Shown here: piece after piece, positions 17,401 through 22,785 of the stretch
Position numbering within the stretch: the first letter of the stretch is position 1
How the letters are laid out: each line of letters starts with the position of its first letter
DNA from: an uncultured Bacteroidota bacterium
Lineage (GTDB): Bacteria > Bacteroidota > Bacteroidia > Chitinophagales > Chitinophagaceae
NCBI GenBank assembly: GCA_903887005.1
Contig: CAISOH010000323.1
Location: forward strand, 1 to 35,490
Reading direction: 5' to 3'
DNA: 35,490 nucleotides
The notes under the pieces: model-generated
Seen by the model: only the letters and a program-made list of their open reading frames with translations
The model's database searches: none
Told to the model about the DNA's origin: nothing
Program-made: the position numbers and the translations under genes

Positions 17401-17604
17401 TACTTCACGTGCATTTTGTGGTTCGGTAAAATAAATACCAAAATCTGTACCCGTTAGTTTTTCGCGTGTCATATCGGTAATGCCCGCAAATGCGTCATTC
17501 ATATCCGTTATCTTGCCGTCGGTATTGATGGTAACCAAAGGATCGAGGCTCGCTTCAATTAAACTGCTGGCATATTGTGGTTCATGCGTCCTTGTTCTTT
17601 CCAT
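14422..17604 (-). CDS. Hybrid histidine kinase: PAS-coiled coil-PAS-PAS-HK-REC-HPt
   Basis: This 1060-aa sensor has no membrane segment, so it is cytoplasmic. A first PAS domain (about 12-118) with ITDMNDAFAGITDM is followed by seven 21-residue coiled-coil repeats (about 123-265). Then comes PAS2 (about 275-390), whose sequence strongly resembles PAS1, and PAS3 with a PAC motif (about 400-515). The HisKA domain carries His568 in MSHEIRTPMNAIIGF. The ATPase domain has LVSNAVKFT, ITDTGIGIS and GGTGLGLAIV. A receiver domain carries Asp857 in IILMDLQMPEMNG, and an HPt domain carries His996 in AIHKMIPSFSIMG. All phosphorelay residues are present. The gene begins 54 bp after the AraC-family gene and overlaps the response regulator by one base. 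The PAS ligand is unknown. Confidence 0.93.
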   Translation of the reverse strand: MERTRTHEPQYASSLIEASLDPLVTINTDGKITDMNDAFAGITDMTREKLTGTDFGIYFTEPQNAREVCKEVFEKGFIKNFQLTILDGKLTDLLFNGSVFKDEKGNVSGVVFVARELLSADKERAFQNDEKEKRAAELVIANKELAFQNDEKEKRADELFIANIELAFQNDEKEKRANELFIANKELAFQSDEKEKRAEELFIANKELAFQNNEKEKRAAELLIANKELIFQTSEKEKRAAELVIADKELEFQNKEKEKLEIANKESEAFNYATKLASQYARSLIEASLDPLFTISPDGKITDMNNASVNITGVPRELLIGTDFFDYFTDPDKAREVYQQVFAHGFVANYPLTIMDGKLTEVLFNGSVYKDEQGNVLGVVVVARDITEQKRIEENLEKSIKEISDYKLALDESSIVAITDQKGIINYVNDNFCAISKYTREELIGQDHRIVNSGFHPKEFIRDLWTTIANGKIWSGDIKNKAKDGTTYWVDTTIVPFVNEQGKPYQYVAIRTDITGRKRIEQELTEAIVFAELATGIAEEAKGKAEKATQIAEDAVKAKQQFLSNMSHEIRTPMNAIIGFTKVVMKTDLSVKQREYLTAIKISGDALIVLINDILDLAKVDAGKMTFEQIPFKMDLSISAMLHLFDTKIQEKNLVLVKNYDDKIPGVLVGDPVRLNQIILNLVSNAVKFTTNGTITVDVRLQHEDEHKVTIEFSITDTGIGISEKKIGNIFENFQQASSDTSRLYGGTGLGLAIVKQLVESQGGTIIVKSKINEGSIFSFTLSYLKTGASAEFDAGLFELDTEIKNIKVLVVEDIALNQLLMKTILDDFGFDRDIAANGKIAIEKLQSKSYDIILMDLQMPEMNGFEATDYIRDKMNSKIPIIALTADVTTVDLAKCKAVGMNDYIAKPVDEKLLYNKIISLVKKPAITRYDANSVTISKKLRCIDLEYLIRRTKSNRQLMMEMISLYLEQTPPLISAMKKSLLDEDWNSLYAAIHKMIPSFSIMGINADFENMAKKVLEYARTQRESEGIPDLVLQLGNICEQACIELQEEFNTIKNTN
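16810..17238 (-). repeat. Seven-fold 63-bp coiled-coil repeat in the kinase
   Basis: The segment encodes about seven copies of a 21-residue unit, such as ELAFQNDEKEKRADELFIAN, equal to three heptads. It links PAS1 to PAS2 as one long signalling helix. Copies are very similar in DNA, so unit number could change by recombination without breaking the frame or the heptad register. Similar ANKELAFQ repeats occur in many bacterial PAS kinases. Confidence 0.85.
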
Positions 17605-17658
17605 TAAATTTCATTTTTTTACTCCTTAGTAAAAATTATTCTCTTTTTTAAAGCCTTT

Positions 17659-18225
17659 TTAATTGCCTATTTCCTCAATAGGGTTTCGTCTTTTATCCTT
17701 CAATTGTTTAAAATGGGAAGGTGTGAGCCCTGTAATTTTTTTGAATTGATTGCATAAATGGGCTACACTGCTGTAATTCATTTTCCAGGCGATCTCTGTA
17801 ATGTTTAGTTCATCATAAATGATCAGTTCTTTTATCCGCTCAATTTTATGGGAGATAAGAAATTGCTCTATAGTGGTTCCCTGTACTTCTGAAAATAAAT
17901 TTGACAGGTAAGTATAATCGTGATTTAATTTTTCGCTTAAAAAATTGGAGAACTTCATTTTCATTTCTCCATCTGAATGATGGACCATTTCAATAATTAT
18001 AATTTTAATTTTTTCAATCAAAATAGCTCTCTTGTCGTCCATTAATTCCAGCCCGGAACTTAATAACCCGATTTTCAGTTGCTCCTTCTGCTCCGCAGTG
18101 ATGTTTTCCATTATCTCAACTTCTCCTAATTCTACAACTATGAAATGTAATCCAAGTTTTTTTAACTCTTCTTTCACCGCCATTTTACAGCGGGTGCTCA
18201 CCATATATTTGATATGTATTTTCAA
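17659..18225 (-). CDS. AraC-family regulator with a small N-terminal sensor-like domain
   Basis: The 188-aa protein has an N-terminal domain of about 75 residues, starting MKIHIKYMVSTRCKMAVKEE, whose alternating strands and helices look ferredoxin-like. The C-terminal AraC DNA-binding domain (about 95-185) has two helix-turn-helix units: FSNFLSEKLNHDYTYLSNLF, and NITEIAWKMNYSSVAHLCN followed by QFKKITGLTPSHFK, the AraC signature. Proteins of this layout are common in Bacteroidetes. It heads an operon with the hybrid kinase and receiver, and its own promoter (site E, 29 bp from the ATG) carries the 21-bp direct repeat found at five other promoters here. I infer it is the autoregulated activator of that set. 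No receiver domain is present, so its link to the kinase is unclear. Confidence 0.88.
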   Translation of the reverse strand: MKIHIKYMVSTRCKMAVKEELKKLGLHFIVVELGEVEIMENITAEQKEQLKIGLLSSGLELMDDKRAILIEKIKIIIIEMVHHSDGEMKMKFSNFLSEKLNHDYTYLSNLFSEVQGTTIEQFLISHKIERIKELIIYDELNITEIAWKMNYSSVAHLCNQFKKITGLTPSHFKQLKDKRRNPIEEIGN

Positions 18226-18253
18226 ATAAAATATTTTTATAATCAGTTATTAC

Positions 18254-18319
18254 CAAAGTTGGGGCTTTTTAACTTGTGAAGTCTTACAGATCTTTAGAAA
18301 TAAGTTACACAATTCACAG
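18254..18319 (-). promoter_or_regulatory. Regulon promoter site E (AraC/kinase operon, autoregulation)
   Basis: On the minus strand TGTAAC (18309-18304) and TGTAAG (18288-18283) are 21 bp apart and followed, after 21 bp, by CAACTTTG (18261-18254). CTGTGAAT (18319-18312) flanks the distal half. The downstream ATTCAC block seen at A, B and D is absent. The regulator's ATG is 29 bp downstream. The rest of the 318-bp gap (18320-18543) shows nothing I can assign. Confidence 0.7.
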
Positions 18320-18543
18320 ATGTTCTTTTTGGAGATATTGTTTTTCCGGCAATAAAAAATTAACGCTGTAGGTTACGATGCGCTATTTATTATCATTTCA
18401 AATCATTACCTGGTTCAACTGCTCATTTCCCTGAGTTGGAGCCATTTATGAAATGGATATTTTTCCTTTGATGGCGTTGATGTTGTAGCATCCCGGTTTG
18501 AAGTTGCTTTTTCAACACTGTTGCTCCTCTTTGCTTTGTCTCT

Positions 18544-19371
18544 CTAAGCCTCGGGTTGTTGCATATTGCTGTAGTCAAACCATTGGTAACCGAGCAGGGT
18601 AATATTTTTTTTCCATGGCTGGGGATCGGCATTATACCTGGCTAAATAGGTATGAAATGCTTCCGCCTCGTTATGGCTGTTTAGCCACGGGCCGGAAAAA
18701 TCTGGTTCGGAAGAAAATATGATGATGATGTTAACAAGGCCGTTTTGAGCGTAAAAATGTAGCCTTTCCTTAGTATAATCGTAGGCGGTTGCGGGGTCGG
18801 CAACATATGCATGAATAAGTACCCTGTTGATGTATGGCATCATACCTTTAGCTTGTGCCGCATCAGGCCATCCAACATACGTTTCACAAACACAGCCATC
18901 TTTTTGCGCTAATTCGTGTATATTCAGCAGTTGAAATTTAAAAAAGCTGTAAGCTCCGTCTGGGTTGCAATCAAATTCGCAGTCCTTCAGATAATCATCG
19001 CAATAATAGTCGTCTATCTGGGTCTGGTTCCAGAATTCAAATTCCACATTATAGACATCCAGCTTCTCATCTGCATTATTACGTACGTGGTTATAATTGC
19101 TGATGATATTAATAAAGAAATCAGCGTTTTCAGCAATTCCCGCTACATGCTGAATACCGTATGTCGTTTTTGCTTTACGGATAAAATCAGCCATTGATTG
19201 GGTAGTATCCGGAGTAATATCGTCTTTATGCAGTATTTTCTGAATGTCGTAAAGCGACAGCGTGGTGAAACTATTGTTTTTGGCATAACTCAGCAAATTG
19301 TTTTCGGCTTCGTCATTGCCAAGTATTTCAACCAGTTTATCTACATAAAGCCCTTTATAGTTCACAGACAT
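18544..19371 (-). CDS. Hypothetical 275-aa protein, possibly TIM-barrel-like
   Basis: I do not recognise a named family. The protein is soluble, without signal peptide. It has alternating strands and helices (FTTLSLYDIQKIL, YGIQHVAGIAENADFFINII, VYNVEFEFWN, INRVLIHAYV, LVNIIIIFSSEPDFSGPWL), a pattern suggesting a TIM-barrel hydrolase-like fold. A Cys/Asp-rich stretch, YYCDDYLKDCEFDCNPDG, lies near residues 122-140 and could bind metal. Acidic residues at strand ends (VEFEFW, FSSEPDF) could be catalytic in a glycosidase-like enzyme, but this is speculative. It has its own promoter at 19388-19395 and is a single-gene unit between the regulator operon and the palindromic element. Confidence 0.65.
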   Translation of the reverse strand: MSVNYKGLYVDKLVEILGNDEAENNLLSYAKNNSFTTLSLYDIQKILHKDDITPDTTQSMADFIRKAKTTYGIQHVAGIAENADFFINIISNYNHVRNNADEKLDVYNVEFEFWNQTQIDDYYCDDYLKDCEFDCNPDGAYSFFKFQLLNIHELAQKDGCVCETYVGWPDAAQAKGMMPYINRVLIHAYVADPATAYDYTKERLHFYAQNGLVNIIIIFSSEPDFSGPWLNSHNEAEAFHTYLARYNADPQPWKKNITLLGYQWFDYSNMQQPEA

Positions 19372-19387
19372 AACTAAAATTATTTTA

Positions 19388-19419
19388 CAAAAGTAATTAA
19401 TTTATAAGGGGATAAACAA
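19388..19419 (-). promoter_or_regulatory. Promoter of the 275-aa hypothetical gene
   Basis: On the minus strand a TTG (19419-19417) and TACTTTTG (19395-19388) are separated by 21 bp, fitting the Bacteroidetes TTG-N17-23-TAnnTTTG pattern. The start codon is 16 bp past the -7 element, so the leader would be about 10 nt. The distal part borders the palindromic element at 19435. Confidence 0.5.
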
Positions 19420-19434
19420 CATCATTCTGATTGA

Positions 19435-19644
19435 GTGTATGACAAATTGCACTTGATAAAATTATTTATTAGTTGCCCCGTCCTTTAGGTCGGGGACAGA
19501 AAATAATTTGAGCTGGCTTTAGCCAAAATTACACGATACGATGTCTTCTGCACGAGTATTTTGGCTAAAGCCATCCTTGCTTTTATCCAATCCCCGACCT
19601 AAAGGACGGGGCAATTAATTGAAGAGTGCAATTTTATCATACAC
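19435..19644. repeat. 210-bp nested palindromic element (MITE/BIME-like)
   Basis: Three nested inverted-repeat pairs are visible. The outer pair is 19435-19453 with 19625-19644 (GTGTATGA...TTGCACT, imperfect). The middle pair, 19473-19496 with 19591-19614, is a perfect 24-bp match (TTGCCCCGTCCTTTAGG...). The inner pair, 19514-19529 with 19558-19573, is a perfect 16-bp match (TGGCTTTAGCCAAAAT). The middle and inner arms are themselves partly palindromic (CCTTTAGG, GGCTTTAGCC). The element contains no ORF. This looks like a mobile or REP-type noncoding repeat of the sort scattered in Bacteroidetes genomes. Confidence 0.8.
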
Positions 19645-19761
19645 AATTCTGATTTTTAGATCGGTCGGATAGATAAATGACGCTTTATAGATATAAGTCT
19701 TAATTGGCCCGCCTTAATGTTGCTGGCATGGTTCTATTGCTATTCCTGCAAACCGTATATT

Positions 19762-19971
19762 ATGAGAGGAATAATTCGCGATCAGGTATCGCATAAATTC
19801 ATTGAAGGGCCAATGCAATTTCCAGAAGCGAATAACAGTTTTGAAGGAGGAAATGATGAAAAGGCTGCACATCATGCCGATTTAACTCAAGGCTATGATG
19901 TGCCATACGAAAACGCAAAGGTTACGGATACGTTTGAGGGATCTGGTTTCGGGAATGACAGATATGACTAG
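19762..19971 (+). CDS. Possible 69-aa hydrophilic small protein
   Basis: I do not recognise this product. From the ATG at 19762 it reads MRGIIRDQVSHKFIEGPMQF, then a Glu/Asp/His-rich region with EGGNDEKAAHHAD, and ends FEGSGFGNDRYD. The frame is also open to an ATG at 19717. It has no hydrophobic segment and is acidic and probably disordered. It is an isolated + strand ORF between the palindromic element and convergent minus-strand genes, with no clear promoter or terminator. Amino-acid composition looks protein-like rather than random, which is the main support. Confidence 0.35.
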   Translation: MRGIIRDQVSHKFIEGPMQFPEANNSFEGGNDEKAAHHADLTQGYDVPYENAKVTDTFEGSGFGNDRYD

Positions 19972-20047
19972 TGTCGAAAAATCTGCAGTATATCGGATTT
20001 AAATATTAGTAATTCCACTTAAAACGTCAAAAATCTGTACTACTATA

Positions 20048-20055
20048 TACCTTTG
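20048..20055 (+). promoter_or_regulatory. Orphan TACCTTTG promoter-like element
   Basis: A perfect TAnnTTTG lies on the + strand with no ORF following it before the convergent YdeI-like gene, whose stop is at 20152. No TTG lies at a suitable distance upstream. Just downstream is CGCCTTTGCGGCTTTGCGAG, itself a short imperfect repeat. It may be a chance match or may start a short antisense RNA. Confidence 0.2.
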
Positions 20056-20151
20056 CGAACTTAAAAACGTTAATTGGAAACAGCGCCTTTGCGGCTTTGC
20101 GAGAAATTCTTTTTGTGCCGTAATTTGATATGCAATTGGAATAATAGACGG

Positions 20152-20775
20152 TCAGCAATTCATGTACTTCCAGTTGCGGCTCTTGCCTTCTGCTATCCAT
20201 TCCAACGCCTGTGCCATGCGCTTGTCGCGGGTAGCTTCAGTTTTGGCTTCATCAAACCACTGAATGTATTCTTTTTTATGCGAGTAGCTGAAGTCGTTGA
20301 ATACATCCTTTGCTTTTTTGTTTTTGTTGAGTTCCTTAGTGAAGTAAGCTGGTATGACGAGCTCTTTTTTTTCGTTTTCTGTAGGCTTTGAGCGCGGTGG
20401 CAGTTTTACGCCTTCATCATTTAGTTTCATGGCTGCCTTTATGTATTTTTTCATCACTGCATCCTTAGGCAGGTCATTGAGACTTTCTATTTTTCCGAGG
20501 TGGCCCATGCCTTCCCTGTCTTTTATGGATAGTACTTTGTCTGCATCCAGTATGAGGGCTGCTTTCCAGAAACTAAAGGCGCAATGCTGCTTAAATGCCG
20601 CCATGCTGCATAAGATCGCGCCCTTGTACATAAAGTGCGGGAAGCTCCATTTCCATGTTTCTTCCACATCGGGGCACGCAGCGTGAATGGTTTCACGAAG
20701 GTGGGTGAGTATTGGCTTTGCGAAATCCTGTGCTTTGTCTATGTATGCGTCCGTGCGCGCGTCTTTTTTCCCCAT
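20152..20775 (-). CDS. YdeI/OmpD-associated-like protein with DUF1801 domain
   Basis: The 207-aa soluble protein has an N-terminal DUF1801-type domain (about 1-115): PILTHLRETIHAACPDVEET, WKWSFPHFMYKGAILCSMAA and HCAFSFWKAALI. The C-terminal part (about 130-207) matches the YdeI / OmpD-associated family: IPAYFTKELNKNKKAKDVF, YSHKKEYIQWFDEAKTEAT and RMAQALEWIAEGKSRNWKYM. This two-part layout is typical in Bacteroidetes. No reaction is established for the family. I place the start at 20775 (MGKKDART); an in-frame ATG at 20829 would translate through the 8-bp tandem repeat and give an atypical N-terminus. It is probably monocistronic or second to the gene at 20849. Confidence 0.8.
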   Translation of the reverse strand: MGKKDARTDAYIDKAQDFAKPILTHLRETIHAACPDVEETWKWSFPHFMYKGAILCSMAAFKQHCAFSFWKAALILDADKVLSIKDREGMGHLGKIESLNDLPKDAVMKKYIKAAMKLNDEGVKLPPRSKPTENEKKELVIPAYFTKELNKNKKAKDVFNDFSYSHKKEYIQWFDEAKTEATRDKRMAQALEWIAEGKSRNWKYMNC

Positions 20776-20776
20776 G

Positions 20777-20811
20777 AAGTTGAAAAGTTGAGAAGTTGAG
20801 AAGTTGAGAAG
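20777..20811. repeat. 8-bp tandem repeat (AAGTTGAG x 4.4)
   Basis: AAGTTGAA is followed by three perfect AAGTTGAG units and a partial AAG, ending two bases before the ATG of the YdeI-like gene on the minus strand. The unit length is not a multiple of three. In the 5' leader it could alter spacing to upstream signals when copy number changes. Confidence 0.85.
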
Positions 20812-20848
20812 CAAAAAGTTTTTGGACAATTCATAAACTTTCCTCTAA

Positions 20849-21319
20849 CTAAAAGCTACCACCGCCACCAACAATTTCAACGAAAAGAAAAAGTTTTCTA
20901 TTGCTCACATCTAATACAGTAAGCTCATAATCCCATCTGTGTTTTTTTGAAATAAGTTTTAACTTATAATAGCCTTTGTCCAAAGGGCTCAACGAGGAAG
21001 GGTTATAACCATTTTCTTTTATTGGAAGGCTATTATAAGGCTTATTCAAACATTGTTTTTCTAACGTGAAAACTTGTTCCTGGGTTAAATCAAATTCTAT
21101 CATTCTCGAGCCGTCTCCATTAGCATTTCTCCAGTCTTGATTAAATTCTACACATTGTCCAATGTCTTGAGGAAGATTTAATTCACTTTGTTTTTCGGCA
21201 TATTCTAAAGGTGATGAATTGAGCCAGACGTTTCTTCTATGGTTAATAAAAATAAAATCAATCAATATTGAAACCAATATTATAGCAACAATAACCAAGA
21301 AGACTTTTTTTCGCTTCAT
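20849..21319 (-). CDS. Membrane-anchored hypothetical protein, 156 aa
   Basis: I do not recognise this product. Residues 5-27 (KVFLVIVAIILVSILIDFIF) form a membrane anchor or uncleaved signal. The rest (about 30-156) is a soluble, mostly beta-looking domain with two Cys (in DIGQCVEF and LEKQCLNKPY) and an ending rich in glycine (VEIVGGGGSF). It should face the periplasm. It lies 32 bp downstream of the nucleotidyltransferase gene in the same direction, possibly in one operon, but the two have no evident functional link. Confidence 0.65.
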   Translation of the reverse strand: MKRKKVFLVIVAIILVSILIDFIFINHRRNVWLNSSPLEYAEKQSELNLPQDIGQCVEFNQDWRNANGDGSRMIEFDLTQEQVFTLEKQCLNKPYNSLPIKENGYNPSSLSPLDKGYYKLKLISKKHRWDYELTVLDVSNRKLFLFVEIVGGGGSF

Positions 21320-21351
21320 TAAATTAGAATCTTTAGCTTTTTAGTCGTTAT

Positions 21352-21669
21352 TCATAATATAACGCCCTCGCTGTTTACGTTTTCATAGAAAGGGGTTACT
21401 TTATGTTCTTTATGCCAGAATTTTTTTGAATAAACCATTGGGCTGATTAAAATACCGGTATCAAATTGAATATCGTATAAAGGATAAGTGATTTTTATTT
21501 TATCGTTCCGGGTAACTTTTTCTTTATCAATCAGTATCAATAGATCAATATCTGATTCTTCATTATAATCGCCGCGGGCATAGGAACCATATAAAATGAG
21601 GGTAGCGTGAGGGTCTGTAGCCTTCACGGAGTCTTTGATTAATTGGAGTATGTGATTTTTGTCTGTCAC
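21352..21669 (-). CDS. MNT-type minimal nucleotidyltransferase
   Basis: The 105-aa protein is a minimal nucleotidyltransferase of the pol-beta superfamily. It has LILYGSYARGDYNEESDIDL with the GSxxRG and DxD metal-binding residues. Such proteins often pair with a HEPN-domain protein (HepT) as a toxin-antitoxin system in which the MNT protein AMPylates the HEPN partner. No HEPN gene lies next to it: upstream is selD, downstream the anchored hypothetical. It may be an orphan or have lost its partner. The start is GTG at 21669, four bases after TAAATTTG (21681-21674), a good -7 element, so the mRNA may be almost leaderless. Confidence 0.85.
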   Translation of the reverse strand: MTDKNHILQLIKDSVKATDPHATLILYGSYARGDYNEESDIDLLILIDKEKVTRNDKIKITYPLYDIQFDTGILISPMVYSKKFWHKEHKVTPFYENVNSEGVIL

Positions 21670-21673
21670 AAAG

Positions 21674-21681
21674 CAAATTTA
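21674..21681 (-). promoter_or_regulatory. -7 element of the nucleotidyltransferase gene
   Basis: TAAATTTG on the minus strand matches TAnnTTTG and lies four bases before the GTG start. The -33 element is not clear. The same four-base gap is seen before the KpsF-type and UbiD-family genes. Confidence 0.45.
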
Positions 21682-21720
21682 CAATTTAAATCAAAAAAAT
21701 TTTAAAATGGTATAGTGGGG

Positions 21721-22785
21721 CTATTTATTCACAATAATCACCTTGTCACCTTTCGCTGTCATCCTGCCTATCGGTTGAGTGAAATTATGCAGACCATGGC
21801 TTTCAAATAATTTTATCACCTCTTCTTTTCCTTCAGGGCTTACCGCTATCAGCAGTCCGCCATTTGTCTGGGGGTCGGGAATAAGATTGAATGCTTCCGT
21901 CACATTTACGCCTTCACCGAAAGTTATTTTATTGCCGTACCCATTCCAGTTCCGGAAGGTGCCACCCGGTATATTTGACTGCGCAAGGTATTCCTTCACG
22001 CCTTCTATAACAGGTATTTGTGAATAATTGAGTTCTGCAGTTAACCCGCTGCCCTCGGCCATTTCGGTCAGGTGGCCGCCAAGGCCGAAGCCGGTTACAT
22101 CGGTCATGGCATTTACGCCGGGGATCTTGCCCAGCAATTCTCCAATCTTATTTATTTGTGTCAGTTGCTTTACCAGTATTGCATGGTGATCTTCTTTCAG
22201 TACGCCTCTTTTCTGCGCCGTTGAGAGGATGCCTACGCCAATGGGCTTGGTAATAAAAAGCAAGTCGCCTTCTTTGGCTGTATTATTCCTTTTCAGGTTT
22301 GCAATATCACAGAGGCCACTGACAGCGAGCCCGAAAATGGGTTCTGCAGTATCTATACTATGGCCGCCAGCAAGCGGTATCCCCACTTCATTACAAACAG
22401 ATCTCGCACCTTCCAAAACCCGCTGTGCCAGTGTAGCAGGGAGTTTGTCCACCGGCCAGCCAAGGATAGCGATTGCCATAATTGGTTTCCCGCCCATGGC
22501 ATATACATCGCTGATTGCATTGGCGGAGGCTATCCGTCCGAAATCGAATGCATCGTCCACGATCGGCATAAAGAAATCGGTAGTGGATATGAGCGCGGTG
22601 CCATTCCCAAGGTCATAAGCTGCCGCATCATCATTGGAACTATTGCCAACCAAAAGATTACTGTTAAGCGGCTGCGGCGCATCTGTTTTCAATATCTCCT
22701 GGAGCACGGCAGGTGAAATCTTGCATCCGCAACCGGCGCCATGGGAGTATTGTGTCAGTTTAAATTCCTGTATCTGTGATTCCAT
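21721..22785 (-). CDS. selD: Selenide, water dikinase (selenophosphate synthetase)
   Basis: SelD makes selenophosphate from selenide and ATP, the selenium donor for selenocysteine and 2-selenouridine. The 354-aa length is normal. The N-terminal LTQYSHGAGCGCKISP has the catalytic Cys19 (Cys17 in E. coli) and Lys22; it is a Cys form, not a selenocysteine form. Other family motifs are LISTTDFFMPIVDDAFDFG (Asp ligands), AGGHSID and NAMTDVTGFGLGGHL. It overlaps the upstream selU gene by 26 bp, so the two are one translationally coupled operon and the visible use of selenophosphate is tRNA selenouridine. No selA or selB lies in the window. Confidence 0.97.
   Translation of the reverse strand: MESQIQEFKLTQYSHGAGCGCKISPAVLQEILKTDAPQPLNSNLLVGNSSNDDAAAYDLGNGTALISTTDFFMPIVDDAFDFGRIASANAISDVYAMGGKPIMAIAILGWPVDKLPATLAQRVLEGARSVCNEVGIPLAGGHSIDTAEPIFGLAVSGLCDIANLKRNNTAKEGDLLFITKPIGVGILSTAQKRGVLKEDHHAILVKQLTQINKIGELLGKIPGVNAMTDVTGFGLGGHLTEMAEGSGLTAELNYSQIPVIEGVKEYLAQSNIPGGTFRNWNGYGNKITFGEGVNVTEAFNLIPDPQTNGGLLIAVSPEGKEEVIKLFESHGLHNFTQPIGRMTAKGDKVIIVNK

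Noticed and set aside
18423-18632. 69-codon minus-strand open frame overlapping the 275-aa gene
   Set aside because: It overlaps the real gene in another frame and has no recognisable content.
21721-22785. Possible selenocysteine codon in selD
   Set aside because: The active position is encoded as Cys and no internal stop codon occurs, so no recoding is needed.
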